A stretch of DNA of 64,000 bases from Venatoribacter cucullus. Lineage in GTDB: Bacteria; Pseudomonadota; Gammaproteobacteria; Pseudomonadales; Oceanobacteraceae. A model generated the notes under the pieces. The model did not search any database. It was not told the origin of the DNA and was given only the letters and a program-made list of their open reading frames with translations. A program made the translations under genes and the position numbers. This document shows, piece by piece, positions 9,112-18,208 of this stretch. Within the stretch, counting starts at the first letter, position 1, and every line of letters begins with the position of its first letter. The stretch covers positions 1,488,001 to 1,552,000 of the forward strand of contig NZ_CP046056.1 in NCBI RefSeq assembly GCF_016132445.1, written 5' to 3'.

Positions 9112-9672
9112 TCAGGAATTCACCAGCGCCTTGCGCAGGGAGCTCTGAATAGCATCCTCAGACAGCCAGATGCCAAATAAAGCCTGTTTGAAATGCAGGC
9201 CCTGCACCTGGGTTTTGGCTTCGCCATTGCGGTATACCGTCACACCGGCCGCTGGCTGATACACCATATCGAACACATCACCTTCTTTAACTTCTTCGGC
9301 AAAGGCGCTGATCAGAGTTTCGATTTCTTTTTCAATCGGCGCCGTGTTGCCACCGGTCGAACGGACAAAGCCATCCCGGGTGGATTCACTCATGCGCTTG
9401 GCGTTGATCATGCCGGACGTGATATGCAGACGAATGGCCATCGGCTCATCGGCGGCGACAATGCGATTGGCGTCCTGGTCGGCAGCCGGCAGATACAGCG
9501 CCGCGACGTAGGCATTAACAAAGAATTTACTGCGCACACCGGCGCCATTCAGCACCAGTTCCTGGTTGTTCAGCGTCAGGGTGTCAGCCACTTCGGTATC
9601 TTTCACTTTGAGTGCCTGAGCGGGCAATGCCACCACAACGGAAATCAGTACAGCAGAAAGCAGACGAATCAT
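9112..9672 (-). CDS. Chalcone isomerase-like periplasmic protein
   Basis: A 186-residue exported protein. Residues 1-20 (MIRLLSAVLISVVVALPAQA) are a clear Sec signal peptide with an AQA cleavage site. The mature part matches the bacterial chalcone-isomerase-like family: LNGAGVRSKFFVNAYVAALYLP near the start, LHITSGMINAKRMSESTRDGF in the middle, and the late GIWLSEDAIQSSLRKALV helix. These proteins have the fold of plant chalcone isomerase without flavonoid metabolism; the ligand is unknown. The gene appears monocistronic. Confidence 0.85.
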   Translation of the reverse strand: MIRLLSAVLISVVVALPAQALKVKDTEVADTLTLNNQELVLNGAGVRSKFFVNAYVAALYLPAADQDANRIVAADEPMAIRLHITSGMINAKRMSESTRDGFVRSTGGNTAPIEKEIETLISAFAEEVKEGDVFDMVYQPAAGVTVYRNGEAKTQVQGLHFKQALFGIWLSEDAIQSSLRKALVNS

Positions 9673-9764
9673 GAGAATGGTCCTTATTTAATTGTTATAG
9701 GTTGGGTGTACTTTTGTAACGGCAGCATCGGGGGAATGCAAGTGAAATCACCCGCCAGACAGCA

Positions 9765-9787
9765 CAACAGGCCCACTGGGCCTGTTG
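9765..9787. terminator. Strong perfect hairpin downstream of the DUF4375 gene
   Basis: CAACAGGCCCA and TGGGCCTGTTG form an 11-bp perfect inverted repeat around a single central base. It lies 43 bases after the stop of the leftward DUF4375 gene and upstream of the chalcone-isomerase-like gene. No T-run follows on either strand, so intrinsic termination is uncertain; an operator or RNA-stabilising role is also possible. Confidence 0.45.
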
Positions 9788-9830
9788 CTGGTAAGGTGAC
9801 CATTGTTTGCGGCAGACAGCAACAGCCGCG

Positions 9831-10295
9831 TCAGCGGAAATCTTTCAGATTTTTCTGCACGAAGCTCAGGGTCAGGGCAACCAGATTTTCACCGACGTCG
9901 TAGAAACGATCATCCAGCTCGGCAATCTCATCGGCGTGTTCGCTCTGAATATGATCGAAGACTTCAATCCGCTCATCTTCATCGGCCGGCACCTGACGCT
10001 CAGCGAATAAATCCAGCATACGGTCCATCAGCTCATAAGTGCCTTTGGCTTTGATGCGTTCGAGGGATTCCAGCGTATCTGCAGCCAGTGCGCCGACATC
10101 ATGGTGGAAGAACTGTACAAAACCGCCGTTTTCCATTTCGCGTAATAAGCCATCAATGCAAAATACGGTTTTTTCGGATTCGGTCAGGGCATCGTAGCCC
10201 GCTTCTGATTCTTTGACGTAAATCACATCAGTGATTTGCAGAAATGAATCGGTTTCATCGGCAACGTCCAGCGCTGCCTGAATCTCCATGTTCAT
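9831..10295 (-). CDS. DUF4375 (DMP19-like) protein
   Basis: A 154-residue acidic cytoplasmic protein. The central phrase EMENGGFVQFFHHDVGALAADTLESLERIKA matches DUF4375, whose members include the DNA-mimic protein DMP19 of Neisseria. The high Asp/Glu content (for example DEDERIEVFD and EHADEIAELDD) would suit a DNA mimic, but that is inference. Two ATGs (10295 and 10289) are possible; an AGGA lies 3 bases before the first and 9 before the second. Confidence 0.75.
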   Translation of the reverse strand: MNMEIQAALDVADETDSFLQITDVIYVKESEAGYDALTESEKTVFCIDGLLREMENGGFVQFFHHDVGALAADTLESLERIKAKGTYELMDRMLDLFAERQVPADEDERIEVFDHIQSEHADEIAELDDRFYDVGENLVALTLSFVQKNLKDFR

Positions 10296-10362
10296 AAATC
10301 CTACTCGTTATTCTCTTGGGGAAGCCAATGGAAAAGTCACAATAGCCTACCGGTTATTGTTT

Positions 10363-11247
10363 TTAAAGCACCTTTTTCTGCAGTAATTCCTGCACCAGAG
10401 TCGCACAGAGTTGTGGTTGCTCCATTGGAAAGCAATGGCTGCCAGACACGCTCTGCCAGCGGATGTTCGGGTTAGCCGCAGCCGCCCGTTTCGCCGCCCG
10501 GGCAATAAAGGGATAGGAATCAGACGCCACCAAAATATCCACCGGCACCTGAATGCTGTGCACGGCATGCCAGAGACCACGGGGATAAGAACCAAAAATG
10601 GAGGCTTCCCAGGCCGGATCACAATTCAGCGCCAGTCCGCTGGCAGTGGTATGGGTACCACCGGCAATAAAAGCCTGCAGCGCTTCCGGCTGCCACTGGC
10701 GGTAAAGTTTTTTACGCTGCAGGTCGGCCATCATGCTGTCGGCATCCGGCCATTCACGGCGCCGGGCGGCCACATTTTTTACCAGCGCGGTGCGTTTCCA
10801 TAACCCGCTTTTGCGCGCCAGTTGCTGAAATAACAGAATTTCCGGTGAAAACAATACCGGGTCCAGCAACACAATACGGCTGAATAACTGCGGCCGGGCG
10901 GCCGCCAATAACAGGGTTAATACGCCCCCCATCGAATGCCCAACGCCCAGTACCGGTTTTGGCCAGCGCCGCTCCAGGGCGTCACCAATGCGAGCCGCCA
11001 TGGCCTGCCAGTCGGGCATTTTGTGGTCGGGCTGGGCAGAACCGCCGTGCCCCGGCACATCGGTCAAGAACAGATTCCAGTCCGCGGGTAATAATTGCGC
11101 CGCCGGCCACAGCGTACTGGCGCAGAAACCATTGCCGTGCAGAACATGCACGGCCGGCGCGGATTCTGCGCCGGGCCGCGTCCAGCCGGCCAGACCGGCA
11201 TCCGACCAGGGCGTCAGCTGCGCAGACAAATCGTAAGGGGAATTCAT
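10363..11247 (-). CDS. Alpha/beta-fold hydrolase
   Basis: A 294-residue serine hydrolase of unknown substrate. The oxyanion region HVLHGNGFCAST, the turn PGHGGSAQ and the nucleophile elbow GVGHSMGG fit the fold. The late catalytic histidine is probably in VSGSHCFPMEQP and the acid may lie in the VASDSYPF strand. No signal peptide is seen. It is one of two unrelated alpha/beta hydrolases in the window; the other is at about 54 kb. The gene is 67 bases upstream of the DUF4375 gene on the same strand and might share its transcript. Confidence 0.85.
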   Translation of the reverse strand: MNSPYDLSAQLTPWSDAGLAGWTRPGAESAPAVHVLHGNGFCASTLWPAAQLLPADWNLFLTDVPGHGGSAQPDHKMPDWQAMAARIGDALERRWPKPVLGVGHSMGGVLTLLLAAARPQLFSRIVLLDPVLFSPEILLFQQLARKSGLWKRTALVKNVAARRREWPDADSMMADLQRKKLYRQWQPEALQAFIAGGTHTTASGLALNCDPAWEASIFGSYPRGLWHAVHSIQVPVDILVASDSYPFIARAAKRAAAANPNIRWQSVSGSHCFPMEQPQLCATLVQELLQKKVL

Positions 11248-11283
11248 AAAATGGCTCAGTTTGTCGGTTATTTTTCCTGGGGA

Positions 11284-11333
11284 GCCTCTGAGTAATTCGG
11301 TGCCCGCTCTGGATTGCAGAGTTATTCAGAGGC
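11284..11333. repeat. Inverted repeat, 15-bp stem with 20-base loop
   Basis: GCCTCTGAGTAATTC (11284-11298) can pair with GAGTTATTCAGAGGC (11319-11333) over 15 positions, counting two G-T pairs. It sits in the gap between two divergent genes, 36 bases before the leftward hydrolase and about 136 bases before the 58-codon gene. No T-run follows. It could be an operator or a leader-RNA structure. Confidence 0.5.
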
Positions 11334-11469
11334 TTCCAGGTGAACCGTTATAGATAACTTTGAGCTACAGATAAAGCAGGCAACAGAACTTTTCCACCAC
11401 CACTGCTTCAAACCACGCACAAGCCGCGGCACACTGTCGGACGGGATATTAACCACACAAGGAGTTTGT

Positions 11470-11646
11470 ATGACTGCCCTTCACACCCTACGCGCACTGG
11501 ACTCCAACCGGCGCTTTACCGAACGCAAAGAAGCCGAAGGCCGTATGGCGCAAGCGCGCCGGGATCTGGATGCTGGTGTTATTGATGCGGAAGAATACGC
11601 GTATATCTTCGAGCTGTGCCGCAAAATTATCCGTGCCGGCGGGTAA
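11470..11646 (+). CDS. Small hypothetical protein, 58 aa
   Basis: A short open frame with a good ribosome-binding site (AAGGAG at 11459-11464, 5 bases before the ATG). The product (MTALHTLRALDSNRRFTERKEA...) is charged and predicted mostly helical: an Arg/Glu/Ala-rich helix, a DAGVIDAEEYAYIFELCRKIIR helix and a GG end. I do not recognise the family. Codon use looks like its neighbours, and the strong Shine-Dalgarno makes translation likely. It is convergent with miaE. Confidence 0.6.
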   Translation: MTALHTLRALDSNRRFTERKEAEGRMAQARRDLDAGVIDAEEYAYIFELCRKIIRAGG

Positions 11647-11685
11647 CGCCGGCCACGCTATGCCGGCTATCTGTACAACAGCCGC

Positions 11686-12303
11686 TCAGGCGGCTACTGG
11701 TATGCCACTGTGAAAACGGAATTCGGGGTCGGGAGATTCAATCAATGAACGCTCCAGCGCACGGAATTCCGCGATCCGTTCAGTAATCGGTGTGCGCGAA
11801 TATTGCGCCGCCAGACTTAAATAGTCCTGATAATGCCGGCCTTCGGAACGCAGCAGCGAACGATAGAATTTCGCCAGCTTGTCATCCAGAAACGGCGCCA
11901 GTCTGGCAAACCGTTCGCACGAACGTGCTTCAATAAACGCACCGATAATCAGCACATCAATCAGTTCTTCCGCCACCCCCTTCCGCACTTCATCACGCAG
12001 CGCCGCCGCATAACGTGATGACGATACGTGCCGGTACGTGATGCCGCGTTCTTTCATAATGGCGACCACCTGCTCGAAGTGCAGCAGTTCTTCCCGTGCC
12101 AGCTGGCTCATTTTTTTCAGCAGATCGTCGCGGTCAATGTGTTTGTAGAGCAGATTCATGGCGGTGGTGGCCGCTTTCTTTTCACAATTCGCGTGATCAA
12201 TCAGCAGAGTTTCCTGATTATTCAGCGCTTCCTGTATCCAGGCATCCGGGGTCGGACAACCGAGAAATTCGTTAATTTCCTGCAGTACGGCATCCAGACT
12301 CAT
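11686..12303 (-). CDS. miaE: tRNA-(ms2io6A37)-hydroxylase
   Basis: A 205-residue non-haem di-iron monooxygenase that hydroxylates 2-methylthio-N6-isopentenyl-adenosine at position 37 of tRNAs reading UNN codons. Ferritin-like carboxylate/histidine motifs are visible: LIDHANCEKKAA, REELLHFEQV, GAFIEARSCERF and RSEGRHYQDY. This supports four iron-ligand helices. The ATG overlaps the stop of the upstream thioesterase gene (ATGA), so the two are probably co-translated. The length is typical for MiaE. Confidence 0.93.
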   Translation of the reverse strand: MSLDAVLQEINEFLGCPTPDAWIQEALNNQETLLIDHANCEKKAATTAMNLLYKHIDRDDLLKKMSQLAREELLHFEQVVAIMKERGITYRHVSSSRYAAALRDEVRKGVAEELIDVLIIGAFIEARSCERFARLAPFLDDKLAKFYRSLLRSEGRHYQDYLSLAAQYSRTPITERIAEFRALERSLIESPDPEFRFHSGIPVAA

Positions 12304-12728
12304 AAGCCCTCACTCAGCATACCTTCAAGAACCTGACGCACTTCACCTTCAATAGGTACCGATTTCTGCGTGGCCGAATCCATTAAACAGAAGGTAACGA
12401 TGGCATCGGCAATTAACTGAGTGGTTGCACCCTGCTCCAGCAGCCAGACTTCCTGTTTCATCTGCGCGCTTTTATTGCCGATTTTTTCCATGCGTGTCAC
12501 CACCCGGATAATTTCACCGGCATAGGCCGGACGGCGGTAACTGATGTTGATATTGGCGACTACAAAGGCCAGATTGCGCGATTCAAACAGCTCAATAAAC
12601 CGGTGCTGGTCGAAGTAATCCCAACGACCTTCTTCCAGAAATTCCAGATAGCGGCCATTGTTTACATGGTGGTAAATATCGAGGTGATAACCCCGGACTT
12701 TGATATCAACAGACACAGCACACCCCAT
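12300..12728 (-). CDS. Hotdog-fold acyl-CoA thioesterase (YbgC/FadM type)
   Basis: A 142-residue single-hotdog thioesterase. The family signature with the catalytic Asp is DIYHHVNNGRYLEFLEEGRWDYF; the second half has the IRVVTRMEKIGNKS strand and an ADAIVTFCLMD segment. It probably hydrolyses an acyl-CoA; the substrate is unknown. The ATG at 12728 has a poor ribosome-binding site. An in-frame GTG at 12716 (product beginning SVDIKVRGYHLD) has a GGGGTG just upstream and matches where homologues begin, so it may be the real start. The stop overlaps the miaE start. Confidence 0.88.
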   Translation of the reverse strand: MGCAVSVDIKVRGYHLDIYHHVNNGRYLEFLEEGRWDYFDQHRFIELFESRNLAFVVANINISYRRPAYAGEIIRVVTRMEKIGNKSAQMKQEVWLLEQGATTQLIADAIVTFCLMDSATQKSVPIEGEVRQVLEGMLSEGL

Positions 12729-12782
12729 TCAGCAAAGGCGGCGATTTTAATCGAAAGCGCCCCGGGCAACCAGCCACACAGG

Positions 12783-13547
12783 TCAATGCGGCTGCCAGCG
12801 CAGTTCGTGCAGGTTAAAACCCAGCGGCACATCGGTGCGTAAACGAGCCAGTACCCGGGTCAGCAAGGCGTTTTGCCAGTGCTGCTGCAGCGCGTTCTGA
12901 ACCCGGGTTTCGCATTGTTGATAGTGCACCAGCAGTACATCCAGCGAGCCATGGGTATCCAGTAAATGGCCGGCGGTTTTCGGGCCGATACCCGGCACGC
13001 CGGGCAGATGGTTGGTGGTATCCCCGGTTAAGGCCCAGAAATCACACAGCTGTGCGGGTTTCAGCCCAAACTTCTGCTCCACCATGGCTTCATCCCAGCT
13101 GAAACGGTCGAAATGATTGCGTACCGTCAGGCGCGGATTCACCAGCTGGCAGAAGCCTTTATCGGTGGACAGAATCGTGACCTGCAGGCCGGCAAAAGCG
13201 GCTTTAACGGCCAGACTAGCGACCACGTCATCCCCTTCCCAACCGCTCAATTCCAGGCAATACAGCCCGCACTGGCGGAAGTAGCGCTGCAGAGCTTCCA
13301 GATCATCCTGCAGCGGCTGCGGCATTGGTGGCCGCCCCAGCTTGTAATCCGGCCACAACTGATGGCGCCAGGTGATGCACTTCTGCTCAAACACCATGGC
13401 TACATGGGTGGCCTGACTCTGCTCGGCATTACGGGCAATGGCCGCCAGACAACGGCTGCGCGTGGCTTCCAGCGGCAGTTCAGCGTCTTCAGCGGCGGCG
13501 TAAATGCGCCGGATCAGGTTCATGGCATCGACAATCAGCAGTTTCAT
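12783..13547 (-). CDS. xni: Xni/ExoIX flap endonuclease-like protein
   Basis: A 254-residue stand-alone 5'-3' exonuclease domain, like the Xni (YgdG) protein of enterobacteria, which acts on flap structures. Motifs of the FEN family are visible: LLIVDAMNLIRRIY, WEGDDVVASLA with acidic metal ligands, LSTDKGFCQLV, and the helix-hairpin-helix GVPGIGPKTAGHLL. The missing downstream polymerase separates it from DNA polymerase I. Its start overlaps the stop of the ABC exporter gene by 4 bases. Confidence 0.92.
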   Translation of the reverse strand: MKLLIVDAMNLIRRIYAAAEDAELPLEATRSRCLAAIARNAEQSQATHVAMVFEQKCITWRHQLWPDYKLGRPPMPQPLQDDLEALQRYFRQCGLYCLELSGWEGDDVVASLAVKAAFAGLQVTILSTDKGFCQLVNPRLTVRNHFDRFSWDEAMVEQKFGLKPAQLCDFWALTGDTTNHLPGVPGIGPKTAGHLLDTHGSLDVLLVHYQQCETRVQNALQQHWQNALLTRVLARLRTDVPLGFNLHELRWQPH

Positions 13548-15379
13548 GCGTCTTTTGGCTCCCCGGTCACCGGCACCTGACGCTCAGACTGCTGCGCCTG
13601 CCACAGCTGCGCATAGCGGCCATGCGCGGCCAGTAATTCAGCGTGTGTACCCCGCTCAGTCACCTGCCCCTGTTCCATCACGGCGATGCAGTCGGCATCG
13701 ACAATGGTGGAAAGCCGGTGAGCAATAATCAGCGCCGTGCGGCCGGCGGATACTTCACGAATGGCGGCCATAATGCCGCGTTCGGTGGTGGAATCGAGCG
13801 ATGAGGTTGCTTCATCAAAGACCATAATGGCCGGTCGTTTCAGCAACATACGGGCAATGGCAATACGTTGTTTTTCGCCGCCGGATAATTTCAGCCCACG
13901 CTCACCCACCACGGTTTCCAGCCCGGCCGGATTTTGCTGCACCAGGGTTTCCAGATGCGCCATCCGCACCACCTGCTGCAATTCATCTTCGGTCGCATCC
14001 GGGCGGGCATAGAGCAGATTATTGCGCAAGGTGTCGTTAAACAGCACCGTGTCCTGCGGCACAATGCCCAGCGCCGCCCGCAACTGCTGTTGCGGTATGC
14101 TGCGGATATCCTGGCCATCAATATAAATTCCACCCTGTTGCGGATCGTAAAAACGAAACAGCAGCTTGGTCAGAGTCGATTTGCCAGCGCCACTGCTGCC
14201 GACAACCGCCAGGGTTTGGCCCGCCGGCAAGGTTAAATTCAGGTTATTCAACACCGTCCTTCCATTGGCATAAGCAAAACCGACCTCACGGAATTCCACC
14301 TCAGCCTGCTGAATATTCAGCGTATTATTTCCGTCATCCGGTACCGCTGGCTGCTCATCCAACAACTCAAACATGCGCTCAATATTGGCCATGGAGGCTT
14401 TGATTTCCCGATAAATAAAACCGAGAAAATTCAGCGGTAAAAACAGCTGAAACATAAAGGCATTCACCAGCGTGAAGTCACCCAGTGTCATGTCACCGCT
14501 CAGCACATAATAAGCCGCGAACAACAGCATAGCGGCCATAGCCAGGCTGATAATCAGGGCCTGACCACTATTCAGACTGAACAGGGAAAAACGGTTCATC
14601 CGCCGGGCGCTTTCCCACTGCGCCAGCGACTCATCATAAGCACCGGCCTCACGTTGTTCAGCGGTAAAATATTTTACCGTTTCATAATTCAGCAGACTGT
14701 CGAGGGCGCGGGCATGGGTGGTGGAATCGAGCCGGTTGGCTTCGCGTACATAACGGGTGCGCCACTCGGTTACCACCACGGAATAGGCTATGTAGGCCAC
14801 CACGGCAACGGTGGTAATAATGGCAAAGACCGGCGGATAATTGGCCAGCAATAAACCAATGACGAGAAATAATTCGAGGAAGGTCGGGATAATATTAAAA
14901 ATCATAAACCGCAGCAGGAAACCAATGCCGTTGGTGCCGCGTTCTATGTCGCGCTGCAACGCACCGGTCTGGCGGTTTAAATGAAATTCGAGGCTCAGCC
15001 GGTGCAGATGTTCAAACACCTGCAACGCCATGCGGCGCATGGCACGTTCCGTCACCCGACCGAACAGCAGGTCACGCACCTCACCGAGAAAAACGCTTAA
15101 AAACCGCACGCTGCCATAGGCCAGTAACAACCCCAGCGGAAACCACAACCACCAGTCGGCGGCCACCGCACCGGCCAGCCCGGCAGCACTGAGATGATCG
15201 ACCTGATATTTGAGTAAAAACGGCATGCCGACGCTGGCCAGCTTGGCGGCCACCAAACACAACAATGCCGCCAGCACCCGGCCACGGTATTCCATTAAAT
15301 AAGGCCACAGGGTTTTTACCCAGTGCCAGCCACGAAATTGCACCGGAATATTGTCCGGCAACGCAGAAGAATGTCGCAT
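13544..15379 (-). CDS. ATM1/HMT-type ABC exporter, fused permease and ATPase
   Basis: A 611-residue half-transporter with an N-terminal six-helix membrane domain (about residues 25-330) and a C-terminal nucleotide-binding domain. The ATPase has Walker A GSSGAGKST, signature LSGGEKQR, Walker B IMVFDEATSSLD and the H-loop IAHRLST. The membrane region has the ATM1/HMT-family phrase GALQRDIERGTNGI. Family members export glutathione-linked compounds or metal conjugates. Which substrate this one moves is not shown. It is co-transcribed with xni. Confidence 0.9.
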   Translation of the reverse strand: MRHSSALPDNIPVQFRGWHWVKTLWPYLMEYRGRVLAALLCLVAAKLASVGMPFLLKYQVDHLSAAGLAGAVAADWWLWFPLGLLLAYGSVRFLSVFLGEVRDLLFGRVTERAMRRMALQVFEHLHRLSLEFHLNRQTGALQRDIERGTNGIGFLLRFMIFNIIPTFLELFLVIGLLLANYPPVFAIITTVAVVAYIAYSVVVTEWRTRYVREANRLDSTTHARALDSLLNYETVKYFTAEQREAGAYDESLAQWESARRMNRFSLFSLNSGQALIISLAMAAMLLFAAYYVLSGDMTLGDFTLVNAFMFQLFLPLNFLGFIYREIKASMANIERMFELLDEQPAVPDDGNNTLNIQQAEVEFREVGFAYANGRTVLNNLNLTLPAGQTLAVVGSSGAGKSTLTKLLFRFYDPQQGGIYIDGQDIRSIPQQQLRAALGIVPQDTVLFNDTLRNNLLYARPDATEDELQQVVRMAHLETLVQQNPAGLETVVGERGLKLSGGEKQRIAIARMLLKRPAIMVFDEATSSLDSTTERGIMAAIREVSAGRTALIIAHRLSTIVDADCIAVMEQGQVTERGTHAELLAAHGRYAQLWQAQQSERQVPVTGEPKDA

Positions 15380-15546
15380 ACAGAGCCTCAGAGTTTGGCC
15401 CGCAGCATAAAGACCCGCGCCGGCTGATTCAATGCCGGGGCTGAACCTGCCGGGTAAAAGCGGGTCTGTAATATCCGCGCATCACAAGCTGACCGAAACA
15501 GCGTATGATACGCGCCGGATTCATTGTTAACGGAACCTCATTACCC

Positions 15547-16257
15547 ATGTCTGCCAAGCGTCTGCCTGTGGCCTCTGTCCCTGCCCTGTTTTGTTCAGCC
15601 CTGCTGTGCTCTGCCAGTTTGCCCGCCGTTGCCGGCATCAATGCCAACCTGGGGCTGACCAGCGAATACATCCGTGAAGGGATCAGTCAGACCGATGGCA
15701 ACCCGACCTGGCAAACCGGCCTGACCTGGGAACACAACAGTGGTTTTTATCTGGGTGGCTGGGCCTCTGGTCTGGATCGCCGCTACGACAAAGCCAGTGC
15801 GGAAGCCGATATTTTTGCCGGCTTTTATCAGCCGCTGAGCGACTACACCGCCCTGTCCCTGACGGCTACACACTTTACTTTTTACGGCGACAACAGCGAC
15901 GAGCAGAATTACACCGAACTGGGCGCCCGGTTACTGGTGGATGACAGCTGGGTATTCGGCTGGCGTCAGAGCGAAGAATATCTGGGGACCAACAGCGACC
16001 GCCGTGCTCTGGAAGCCAGCTATACCTTACAGACCGGTACCTTTGGTATTGAATTTTATGGTGCCCATTACCGCAATCTGGGTGATAAAGCCGATATGGG
16101 GTACAGCGATTATCTGCATTTCCGCATTGGTCTGGAACGCACCTGGAATCAGTGGGATTACCGCTTAACCGTAGAACGTACCAACCTCAGCAGCAGCCGG
16201 TTTGATGCTGGTACGCTGTTCCAGTTAGGCATCCACCGGTATTTTAATCTGTGGTAA
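15547..16257 (+). CDS. TIGR02001-family outer-membrane protein
   Basis: A 236-residue exported protein. The ATG at 15547 gives a clean signal peptide (MSAKRLPVASVPALFCSALL... ending PAVAG); the longer frame from 15505 only adds a non-signal extension. The mature part has alternating aromatic and polar strands, starting NLGLTSEYIREGISQTDGNPTWQTG and GFYLGGWASGLD, which is the TIGR02001 pattern of a small beta-barrel of unknown function, and ends in an aromatic residue (YFNLW), as outer-membrane proteins do. Its last 14 bases overlap the end of the convergent gene. Confidence 0.85.
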   Translation: MSAKRLPVASVPALFCSALLCSASLPAVAGINANLGLTSEYIREGISQTDGNPTWQTGLTWEHNSGFYLGGWASGLDRRYDKASAEADIFAGFYQPLSDYTALSLTATHFTFYGDNSDEQNYTELGARLLVDDSWVFGWRQSEEYLGTNSDRRALEASYTLQTGTFGIEFYGAHYRNLGDKADMGYSDYLHFRIGLERTWNQWDYRLTVERTNLSSSRFDAGTLFQLGIHRYFNLW

Positions 16258-16783
16258 CCGCCTGCTCAGGCAAGTCAGCCGGGGCAACGACAGGGGCACT
16301 GGCTGGCCGGGCCGGTTGCCACGGAACACACTGCATCCGTTCTCCCAGCCCCTGACACAGAGGCTCGAATGTGTTCGGATCAGCGCTGATATTCCAGGCT
16401 CCGTTGCTGAACTCACCATGCGCCGCCACCCCTAGTGGAAAAACCACTTCACCATCGCCCTGAAGGGCGGAGGGAAAGGTCATTACCTGGGGAAAATACC
16501 CCAGTAATTGCCGCTGCTCGAACACCAACAGGGTATAAAACTGTTCATAGTTTTCACCCCGCACCCGTTCCATCCCCAACAGCGTACGCGCACCGATGCG
16601 GCCGAAATAATACATCGACAGCACATGGTCATTCTCGCTGTCTGCCAGCAGGTAGGAATGCTGTTGTTGCAGGTACTGCTCGGCCCACACCGGGGTCACC
16701 CCCAGCGGGTCGGCGACGGTATCCGCAGCCTGTGCCGTAACACTCAATAACCACAGCAGCATAATCCGCATGGGTGTCACCAT
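16244..16783 (-). CDS. Hypothetical exported protein
   Basis: A 179-residue protein I do not recognise. Residues 1-20 (MVTPMRIMLLWLLSVTAQAA) are a likely signal peptide. The mature part has hydrophobic and aromatic strands (MYYFGRIGARTLLGMERV, EQFYTLLVFEQRQLLGYFP) and two cysteines (in EPLCQGLGERMQC) that could form a disulfide. A Pro/Ala-rich tail follows. An alternative ATG at 16771 would still leave a signal peptide. It lies directly downstream of the RhlB-like gene (20-base gap) and may be read through from it. Confidence 0.6.
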   Translation of the reverse strand: MVTPMRIMLLWLLSVTAQAADTVADPLGVTPVWAEQYLQQQHSYLLADSENDHVLSMYYFGRIGARTLLGMERVRGENYEQFYTLLVFEQRQLLGYFPQVMTFPSALQGDGEVVFPLGVAAHGEFSNGAWNISADPNTFEPLCQGLGERMQCVPWQPARPASAPVVAPADLPEQAVTTD

Positions 16784-16803
16784 TTGCTTAAAACCAGGCA
16801 GAC

Positions 16804-18195
16804 TCAGGGCTGGGTTAATTCCAGCTTGGTGCCCAGGTATTTTTCCAGTGCCGGTAATTCAAACGCATCATCTTCTGACACAAAGCTGATGGACACCCCT
16901 TTGGCACCGGCACGGCCGGTACGGCCAATACGGTGTACGTAATCCTGCGGGTCTTCCGGCAAGGTGTAGTTGATAACGTGGCTGACACCATCAACGTGAA
17001 TACCACGACCGGCCACATCGGTAGCCACCATAATATTCACCTGCCCGGCGCGGAAACGCTCCAGCGTTTTAATGCGTTTTTCCTGGCTGACCTCGCCCGA
17101 TAACAGCACCGCTTTGTGGCCATGCTTCATCAGTTTGTCGCACAGATTGCGGGTTAAATCGCGGCGGTTGGCGAAAATAATACAAAGCTCGGGTTTTTCT
17201 TCCCGCAACACCCGCTCCAGCAAGCGGAATTTTTCCGTTGCCGCCACCAGATAAGCCCGTTGCTCAACCCGGTCGGTAGCGACCGATTCCGGTTCAATCA
17301 CCACCGACAGCGGATCTTTGGTCCACTGATCAATCAGAATACGCACGTCGTAGTTAAAGGTGGCTGAGAACAGCAGCGTCTGGCGCTGATCTTTAGGCGG
17401 ACAACCGCGCACAATGCGGCGCACATCGGGGATAAAGCCCATATCCAGCATGCGGTCGGCTTCGTCCAGCACCAGCACTTCCACCTGGTCGAGGAACACA
17501 TCCTGGCTGCGCATAAAGTCAATCAGGCGGCCCGGTGTAGCAACCAGCACATCGACCACATGGTTACGCAGCTGGGCGCGCTGTTTTTCGTAATCCATAC
17601 CACCGACGATGGTAACGATATTGAGGCCGGTGTATTTGGCCAGGCCTTCGGCGTCTTTGCCGATCTGCATCACCAGTTCCCGGGTCGGGGCAATCACCAG
17701 CGCGCGCGGCTCACTGGCGAAACGCTCGGCCGGCTGGTTGGTTAACAGACGGTTCAGAATGGTCAGCAAAAAGGCGGCTGATTTACCGGTACCGGTCTGC
17801 GCCTGACCAATGGCATCACGGCCACGCAGGGTAGCCGGCAGGGTTTCCGCCTGAATCGGCGTGGCGTAGCTGAAGCCCAGCTTATGAATACCGCGCATCA
17901 CCGAATCGGGCAGGCCCAGATCGTGGAAACGGGTTTTACCGGCTTCCGGTTCCACTGCAAAATCACTGAGCGACCAGGGCGTTTCCGCTTCCGCCGCTCT
18001 GGATTTCTGGCTGTTGTTTTGTTCTTTATGCTGACGAACCGGTTTTTTGCCTTCCGGATTATGCGCAACATGCGCGGCTTTATGGGTATCCCGGGCGGGC
18101 TGATGGTCTTTTTTAGAGGTATTTTTCGTAGTTACCGGACTGTCTTTTTTACCGGTTACGGCCTGAATCAATTTTTTAAACAAGGGTTTCTCCAC
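16804..18195 (-). CDS. rhlB: RhlB-like DEAD-box RNA helicase
   Basis: A 463-residue ATP-dependent RNA helicase. An N-terminal basic, Lys/His-rich low-complexity region (about residues 15-75) precedes the helicase core. Core motifs in order are Q motif ([13 protein letters not shown]), motif [12 protein letters not shown], Ia [33 protein letters not shown], and [12 protein letters not shown]. The order and sequence resemble Pseudomonas RhlB. The annotated GTG at 18195 has its Shine-Dalgarno almost touching it. A TTG at 18183 has a GGAG 6-7 bases upstream and may be the true start. Three regularly spaced palindromes lie just upstream. Confidence 0.88.
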   Translation of the reverse strand: MEKPLFKKLIQAVTGKKDSPVTTKNTSKKDHQPARDTHKAAHVAHNPEGKKPVRQHKEQNNSQKSRAAEAETPWSLSDFAVEPEAGKTRFHDLGLPDSVMRGIHKLGFSYATPIQAETLPATLRGRDAIGQAQTGTGKSAAFLLTILNRLLTNQPAERFASEPRALVIAPTRELVMQIGKDAEGLAKYTGLNIVTIVGGMDYEKQRAQLRNHVVDVLVATPGRLIDFMRSQDVFLDQVEVLVLDEADRMLDMGFIPDVRRIVRGCPPKDQRQTLLFSATFNYDVRILIDQWTKDPLSVVIEPESVATDRVEQRAYLVAATEKFRLLERVLREEKPELCIIFANRRDLTRNLCDKLMKHGHKAVLLSGEVSQEKRIKTLERFRAGQVNIMVATDVAGRGIHVDGVSHVINYTLPEDPQDYVHRIGRTGRAGAKGVSISFVSEDDAFELPALEKYLGTKLELTQP

Positions 18196-18208
18196 TCACC
18201 TGCAAATT

